A DNA stretch of 43,670 bases from Oscillospiraceae bacterium (GTDB taxonomy: Bacteria > Bacillota > Clostridia > Oscillospirales > Acutalibacteraceae): positions 1-43,670 of the forward strand of contig SVPY01000023.1 of assembly GCA_015065615.1 (NCBI GenBank), given 5' to 3'. A program made the translations under genes and the position numbers. Each line of letters begins with the position of its first letter. Position 1 is the first letter of the stretch. Of this stretch, positions 39,123 through 43,670 are shown one piece after another. The notes below the pieces were generated by a model. The model had not been told where the DNA came from, ran no database searches, and worked only from the letters and a program-made list of their open reading frames with translations.

Positions 39123-40133
39123 TTAATCATAATAACCGGGCACAACCTTTTCGGCTCTTAAAAGATATGTATTGTAATTTTCGGGGTCGCTTTCGTCAAT
39201 TTCGAAAACTCTGAAGCCGCGCATATCGTCGTCGTTATATTCATCGTAAGCCATAGCGGAATTAAAACCAAGCTCAATGCCGCAGTAGGTGGCGGTGTAA
39301 TCGTTAAGATGGTCGTGACCTACGTAAATACCCTTAACGTCACCTCTCATAAGTGCCGCTGTAAATAAACCGTGGTTTAAATCACCGCAGGCAACGCCTT
39401 CTCTTGCTTCGCCTTTAAATTTCAAATTCGGCACTTCGCGGTTTCTAAGCATAACAAGATGCTCGGGAATCGGGATGTGGAAATACATAATGGAGGGAAT
39501 TTTTCTGCCGCAGTACTTTTCAAGCTCCTGTGAGGACTGATAATACCACATAGCCTGGTCAAAGGCAGGCATATCGTAGCCGTGGCCACTGTAGGCGGGA
39601 TTTTTAAGGCAAATAACGTCGTTTTCTGTGTAATTTTCGTGTTCGTAATCTGCAAGACCTATAATACAGCCTGAATCAAGGCCCCAGATGTTAAATAAAA
39701 TTTCCTCGCTGTCGCTTGCTTTAATAGGAATCATGTGGTTGCTTGTACCTCTTATATCTGCGCTGCAGCTTTTGGAGATGCAGTTCTTATAGGATTCAAA
39801 AACAGGCTGCAGGAGTCTGTTTTCATAGGCACCCTCACGCTCGTGATTGCCGTAAACGTTAGCCCATGGGATATTATTTGTTTCGAGATATTCGGTTATA
39901 TCGGTAAGAAAAGTTCTTACTTCCTCTTCGGTTTTAAGGTTTGCTCTTATATCGAACATATCGCCGCTGAAAAGCACCAGATCGGGCTTCAAATATTCAA
40001 GCATAGCGTTTAAATCGCGTTTTAATTTGGGGTTATACTTTTTGCCGCCGTGCAAATCGGAAATCATAGCTATTTTAAATTTACCGTCTTTAAATCTGAG
40101 TTCCTTTTTTAAATATAAATTTTCACTGAGCAT
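39123..40133 (-). CDS. Calcineurin-like metallophosphoesterase
   Basis: A 336-residue two-metal phosphoesterase. Ligand motifs are SDLHGG (Asp26, His28), FSGDMFD (Asp58), YGNHERE (Asn96, His97), YFHIPIPEH and VGHDHLND. The layout matches Dcr2/YkuE-like purple-phosphatase relatives. No signal peptide is present, so it is cytoplasmic; the substrate is unknown. It precedes the aldo/keto reductase gene in the same unit. Confidence 0.9.
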   Translation of the reverse strand: MLSENLYLKKELRFKDGKFKIAMISDLHGGKKYNPKLKRDLNAMLEYLKPDLVLFSGDMFDIRANLKTEEEVRTFLTDITEYLETNNIPWANVYGNHEREGAYENRLLQPVFESYKNCISKSCSADIRGTSNHMIPIKASDSEEILFNIWGLDSGCIIGLADYEHENYTENDVICLKNPAYSGHGYDMPAFDQAMWYYQSSQELEKYCGRKIPSIMYFHIPIPEHLVMLRNREVPNLKFKGEAREGVACGDLNHGLFTAALMRGDVKGIYVGHDHLNDYTATYCGIELGFNSAMAYDEYNDDDMRGFRVFEIDESDPENYNTYLLRAEKVVPGYYD

Positions 40134-40261
40134 ATTTTATTCCTTTCTTATTCCTTGTTCTTTGTTTTAATCATAGAATGGCAGGCAGCATTTGTCAATG
40201 AAAAATTTCCTTGCTATGTCAACAGTCATATTCATATTTTACGATAGTTAATACAAAAATC

Positions 40262-40290
40262 AAAACCTCACAAAAGTGAGGTTTTAGTAT
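40262..40290 (-). terminator. Terminator of the restriction-modification operon
   Basis: AAAACCTCAC (40262-40271) and GTGAGGTTTT (40276-40285) form a perfect 10-bp stem with loop AAAA; on the minus strand it runs into GATTTTTG. The surrounding gap (40134-40327) shows no gene. Confidence 0.8.
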
Positions 40291-40327
40291 TACACTAAAA
40301 TTATTTATAATAGAAATACAATCTCTC

Positions 40328-41593
40328 TTAATCTTCAATAATACTTAGTATCCAATTCACCCAACCACTAACAGTAGATGCGCGCCTTTCATATGTACTA
40401 TCTGATTTCACATTATACAGATTACTGTTTTTCATAATATTAACAATGGTTTTCATATTAGGCATTTCGCCACTTTGTAAATGCAATTTTAACACTTCAC
40501 TAAAAACTTTATGCTTTAAAATCTGTTTTACTATTAACAATTGACGTTGTTTATAACTTTGAGAAAATATATACTTTCCGTAATCTGATATTTCAAAATT
40601 TATACCATCACTTATATCTTTATCAATAAGAGATAAATATCTACACGCATCAGTATAATAATTAGTTTGCCTTTCATCAAATAAATATTCTGCAGTTATA
40701 TCTTCTTTACTTAAAGACTTCTCATATAATAATTCTAACAGATTTATGATACGCGACATATTATTTGCTTGTGGAAACGCAATGTCTGGTTCTTCAATAG
40801 TATTAGTTGTTTTTAATATATGCTCAACATCTGATAAGTTGATTTGTGTTGATATAATATAATTTTTCTGCTTTACTAATCTTAATGAGTTATAATCCTT
40901 TGGATCATCAAACTTATATTGATATAAATAGAATACACCGTTTGTAAATACTAGAAAAACAGTTTTCACTTGCTTATTTACCTTGTTTTCCCAAGTTCTG
41001 TAAGGATAATATAATTGTCTTATTAAGAAATCATTAGAAAGTTCACGTTTTGCTTCAAAAAGCGACAAATACTCTACCCCTTCATAAGCGGCATCAATTT
41101 CTATCTGTGAATTATTAACACAAATTGATTTTATACCTGTTTTTGTTTGTATATTAAAATCGAAGTTGCCAGACCCCATTCTTCCGCTTACTGTTGAAAC
41201 AATAGCTTCGTCTTCTAAAAAATCACTGAGGATTCCGCAAGCTTTTGCACAATTTAATGCTATAGTCTCGCTAAAAATAAAATCAGGCATTAAGCTTTGT
41301 ATATATTCTGGAATGGAGACTCTCTCTATTAACTTAGTAGGCTCATCAAATTCTTTATATGCCGAAAATGAAGAAATAATATATTCTCCACGTGAAATAG
41401 GTAATATCGACAAATTATTCTCAGCAAACAACTTAGGTAAATTAGCTTTATGATCAAATTTTGTCATTAACCTTGGTTCTCGAAATTCTCTAATTTGATC
41501 AGCTGTAATTATAAAACTACCACTTTTTTCAATTTTGTCGATTATTTTGTATTTATTAAATAACAAACTCCATGCATTATCATTCAATCCCAT
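40328..41593 (-). CDS. Type II restriction endonuclease
   Basis: A 421-residue protein. A PD-(D/E)XK-type site is visible as Asp167 (EIDAAYEG), Glu180 and Lys182 (SLFEAKRE) in the middle domain, followed by a helical/winged-helix C-terminal half (about 290-421). The pairing with an overlapping Dam-like methyltransferase makes restriction the clear inference, possibly at GATC or a related site. The ATG lies inside the end of the methyltransferase gene (14-base overlap), so translation is coupled and follows the protective enzyme. The region is visibly more AT-rich than its surroundings, a sign of transfer. Confidence 0.82.
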   Translation of the reverse strand: MGLNDNAWSLLFNKYKIIDKIEKSGSFIITADQIREFREPRLMTKFDHKANLPKLFAENNLSILPISRGEYIISSFSAYKEFDEPTKLIERVSIPEYIQSLMPDFIFSETIALNCAKACGILSDFLEDEAIVSTVSGRMGSGNFDFNIQTKTGIKSICVNNSQIEIDAAYEGVEYLSLFEAKRELSNDFLIRQLYYPYRTWENKVNKQVKTVFLVFTNGVFYLYQYKFDDPKDYNSLRLVKQKNYIISTQINLSDVEHILKTTNTIEEPDIAFPQANNMSRIINLLELLYEKSLSKEDITAEYLFDERQTNYYTDACRYLSLIDKDISDGINFEISDYGKYIFSQSYKQRQLLIVKQILKHKVFSEVLKLHLQSGEMPNMKTIVNIMKNSNLYNVKSDSTYERRASTVSGWVNWILSIIED

Positions 41594-42422
41594 AATTAGT
41601 AACTATAACCTCCTCAACTGCGCCTCTTTTTAATCCATTTGAATTAACCGAACGATTTGCTTTAACAATAGAAATGTTATAATCTTGATACAATTCTTTT
41701 ATGAAATCTGTAGCGGAATTTGATAACATAAACTTCACATTTCGTTTTGTAAGATCATCGCAACACTTTTTTAATCTAATCTGCTCATTACGATTAAATC
41801 CACCTTTGTCATATCCTGTAAAATTAGCGGTATCTGAAATAGGATCATATGGGGGATCAAGATATACAAAGCAACCTTTTTTTACATTTTCTAAAATACT
41901 CTCAAAATCTTTACTATAAAATTTAATCTCATTAGAATTAAGATATTTACTCACTGCTTTTAAAACAGGTGCATTTATTATATTAGGATTTTTATAATGT
42001 CCAAATGGTGCATTAAATTCTCCTGATGAATTAACACGAAACAATCCATTATAACAGGTTTTATTTAAATATAATATTCTCGAAGCTTTTTCGACTCTAG
42101 ACAAATTTTGATATGCTTCTTTATTTCTATCTATATCGCGCAATTTATAAAAATAATCTGAAGAATTTTCATGTTTTTCTAGTAACTTTATAAGTTCATC
42201 AACACTATCACGAACCACTTCATATACATTTATCAAGTCCTTATTTATATCATTAACAATAGCTTTTTTGGGTTGAATAGAAAACAAAACTGCCCCACCA
42301 CCTAAAAAAGGTTCGCAATATGATGAAATTCTCTTCGGTAACAATGGAGTTATATCATTTAACAATTGTCTTTTGCCTCCAACCCATTTAACAATAGGAG
42401 CGACTAAAGTATTTTTTGACAA
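41580..42422 (-). CDS. dam: Dam-family DNA adenine methyltransferase (D12 class)
   Basis: A 280-residue N6-adenine methyltransferase. It has KWVGGKRQLL at the start, the AdoMet motif EPFLGGGAV (37-45), VNDINKDLINVY, FRVNSSGEFNAPFGHYKNP, and the catalytic DPPY (189-192). It protects host sites from the overlapping endonuclease gene product; GATC is the typical target of this family, but DpnII/DpnM-like variants differ. TTG start with AAGGAGAG. It has its own consensus promoter. AT-rich, likely acquired. Confidence 0.92.
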   Translation of the reverse strand: MSKNTLVAPIVKWVGGKRQLLNDITPLLPKRISSYCEPFLGGGAVLFSIQPKKAIVNDINKDLINVYEVVRDSVDELIKLLEKHENSSDYFYKLRDIDRNKEAYQNLSRVEKASRILYLNKTCYNGLFRVNSSGEFNAPFGHYKNPNIINAPVLKAVSKYLNSNEIKFYSKDFESILENVKKGCFVYLDPPYDPISDTANFTGYDKGGFNRNEQIRLKKCCDDLTKRNVKFMLSNSATDFIKELYQDYNISIVKANRSVNSNGLKRGAVEEVIVTNYGIE

Positions 42423-42454
42423 AGCTCTCTCTCCTTACAAGATAATACAAATTA

Positions 42455-42483
42455 ATTATATCAAACAATAGTTATTTTCGCAA
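42455..42483 (-). promoter_or_regulatory. Promoter of the restriction-modification operon
   Basis: On the minus strand TTGCGA (42483-42478), a 17-base spacer and TATAAT (42460-42455). Confidence 0.7.
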
Positions 42484-42532
42484 TTATTTAATTTCAAATA
42501 AATATAAATCTCTATATCCATATTGCGCGAGA

Positions 42533-42910
42533 TTACTCTTTTTCTTTTATTTCGTTTTCCTCTTTTGCTTCCGCCTTTTCTTCAAGCCTTATTTCCCAAT
42601 GGATAATGAAAGCCATTAAGGCGCGGATTACAATAACCACGCCGAGAATTGCAAGTTCTTCTAAATTGTGAATGATTACGGTCTTAATAATTTCGGCACC
42701 CATTTTAAATTCCAAAGCAAGTGAGAGAGCCTTGCCTAAATCAATTGCCACGTGGAAGGGCTTTTTGTGAATTATAAGCTTCACAAGACCCACGATAGCA
42801 CGGATAGAACCGATAATAATGATGATAATACCGATTAACTCCAGAATTCCTGCGGATATTTCCGCAAGAGGGTGAAGAAAACTTTTTAACGATGATACTA
42901 AATATTCCAT
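42533..42910 (-). CDS. DUF1622 membrane protein
   Basis: A 125-residue protein with three hydrophobic helices (about 17-47, 60-75 weak, 78-104) and a highly charged Glu/Lys tail (residues 108-125). The segment LGKALSLALEFKMGAEIIKT is typical of DUF1622, a family of unknown function. It ends just before the acquired restriction-modification operon and follows the HD gene by 20 bases, so these two are likely co-transcribed. Confidence 0.8.
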   Translation of the reverse strand: MEYLVSSLKSFLHPLAEISAGILELIGIIIIIIGSIRAIVGLVKLIIHKKPFHVAIDLGKALSLALEFKMGAEIIKTVIIHNLEELAILGVVIVIRALMAFIIHWEIRLEEKAEAKEENEIKEKE

Positions 42911-42930
42911 TCTTTTAACCTTCCCTTTAT

Positions 42931-43359
42931 TTATTCTTCAAGAAGCGCCATGGCTTTAAGGTATTTTTCCCGTCTTTTCAAAGCTTTTTCGTCCACCTTA
43001 TCAAATCTTGTTAAATCACTGTTATGTTTTAAGTCCGCAAGTTTTACTTTTCTTGCTATTTCGTTATTTTTTATTTCTTTAACGTAGTCCATATACTCTA
43101 CGCCTTCTTCGTGGGTCATTAAAGTAATGGCATCGGTAACTTCATTCGAAAATCCCATAGCTTTCAAATCTTCTATAGTTAAGTTCGTATCCTCCACCAC
43201 GTCGTGAAGAAGGGCAACTACAGTACATTCCTCGCTCTCCATTTGCTCAGCAAGGTGAAATGGGTGAAAAACGTAAGGTAAAGAGCTTTTATCAAGCTGG
43301 TCCTTGTGTGCTTCAAAGCAAAGTTTCAAGGCTTTTTTAGTTTCAGAAGTATAAATCAT
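42931..43359 (-). CDS. Small HD-domain protein, (p)ppGpp-hydrolase (Mesh1/SAH)-like
   Basis: A 142-residue protein consisting of the hydrolase half of RelA/SpoT: Tyr29-His32 (LPYVFHPFHLAE), HDVVEDT with His52, Asp53, Glu56 and Asp57, and KLADLKHNSD with Asp109 and Asn113. The complete ED and metal-binding residues suggest an active 3'-pyrophosphohydrolase of alarmones or a related nucleotide; no synthetase domain is present. GGGGG ribosome binding site. The linked DUF1622 gene gives no further hint. Confidence 0.82.
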   Translation of the reverse strand: MIYTSETKKALKLCFEAHKDQLDKSSLPYVFHPFHLAEQMESEECTVVALLHDVVEDTNLTIEDLKAMGFSNEVTDAITLMTHEEGVEYMDYVKEIKNNEIARKVKLADLKHNSDLTRFDKVDEKALKRREKYLKAMALLEE

Positions 43360-43454
43360 ATTGTTCCCCCAAAAACTTTTATTATGGTGTAATTATATCA
43401 CAAATAAGTTTTGGTGACAATATTAAGAGTAGGTCAAGACAAGAACCAAATAAG

Positions 43455-43492
43455 AGAAAAAACAAAAATCCCTGCCGATTTCTCAGCAGGGA
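43455..43492 (-). terminator. Terminator at the right edge, minus strand
   Basis: TCCCTGC (43469-43475) and GCAGGGA (43486-43492) pair perfectly; on the minus strand TTTTTGTTTTTT follows. It serves a gene that enters from the right. Confidence 0.75.
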
Positions 43493-43505
43493 AATTTATT
43501 ATTAA

Positions 43506-43670
43506 TTAAGCTAAACTATAATCCTGAAAATTATTTCTTCTCAGCGATAGCAGCCTGTGCAGTATAGCATCAAGGGATGACTTTTTACCACACTTACCAA
43601 CGGTTGTGATTATACCATTCTGATTTTCGTTTTTCAATAGGTTCGGGAAATATTGTTGTAATTCAGTCAA
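43506..43670 (-). other. Truncated coding sequence or gene end at the right edge
   Basis: Two readings compete. One minus-strand frame is open from the window end to a TAA at 43506 (54 codons) and I recognise no family in it. In a second frame a short tail, CYTAQAAIAEKK, ends in TAA at about 43530 and has the codon use of a highly expressed gene, but it is cut off upstream by TGA. The second reading suggests the real gene end is joined to unrelated sequence around 43560-43575. The window ends before this can be settled. Confidence 0.35.

Overview
The window looks like a chromosomal segment of a spore-forming, anaerobic member of the Bacillota, class Clostridia, probably a gut Oscillospirales-type lineage. 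This rests on the sporulation genes spoIID and sigG, the dgt-dnaG-rpoD and ylxM-ffh-rpsP-khpA arrangements, an RNase M5-like protein, consensus sigma-A promoters with purine-rich ribosome binding sites, frequent TTG starts, and GC-rich palindromic repeats in AT-rich gaps. The genus assignment is inference. I see no rRNA, tRNA, CRISPR array or complete insertion sequence.

Layout. 1-2.3 kb: an endonuclease/exonuclease/phosphatase-fold gene with a palindromic repeat in its leader, and a lactaldehyde reductase (fucO). 2.3-3.0 kb: a gene-free gap with tandem hairpins. 3.0-5.2 kb: an OmpR/PhoB-type two-component system. 5.2-9.9 kb: a minus-strand operon of threonine-aldolase-like enzyme, comEC, holA and an RNase M5-like protein. 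10-10.7 kb: a divergent SLOG-fold/XRE-regulator pair. 10.9-13.4 kb: the SRP and ribosomal operon ylxM-ffh-rpsP-khpA, then a small membrane protein. 13.8-18.6 kb: gap, a membrane protein, citrate synthase and spoIID. 18.6-25.1 kb: an Rrf2 regulator, rpoD, dnaG, dgt, yigZ, rpmE and a VanY-like protein that has lost its zinc ligands. 25.3-28.9 kb: a uracil permease, an MFS transporter and sigG. 29-31 kb: an exported protein of unknown function, the remnant of a metzincin-type protease, and a cytoplasmic sialidase-fold protein. 31.2-36.4 kb: a corrinoid methyltransferase cluster (corrinoid protein, two UroD-fold proteins, a RACo-like reductive activator) divergent from a DUF362 protein. 36.4-40.1 kb: a repeat-rich gap, an acetyltransferase, aquaporin, aldo/keto reductase and metallophosphoesterase. 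40.3-42.5 kb: an AT-rich type II restriction-modification pair. 42.5-43.4 kb: a DUF1622 membrane protein and a small (p)ppGpp-hydrolase-like HD protein. The right edge holds a gene end that appears broken.

Functional themes. Housekeeping replication, transcription and translation genes make up the middle. The accessory content most worth attention is the corrinoid cluster, which has a carrier, an activator and two UroD-type proteins but no recognisable MttB- or MtaB-type substrate methyltransferase. One of the UroD-fold proteins may do that job on an unknown methylated substrate. Other points of interest are the VanY-like pseudoenzyme, ComEC without an intact metallo-beta-lactamase domain, the protease remnant beside a possibly NTR-like exported protein, and two families of dispersed palindromic repeats. 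I do not see a clear-cut new defence or mobile system. The restriction-modification pair is of a known type.
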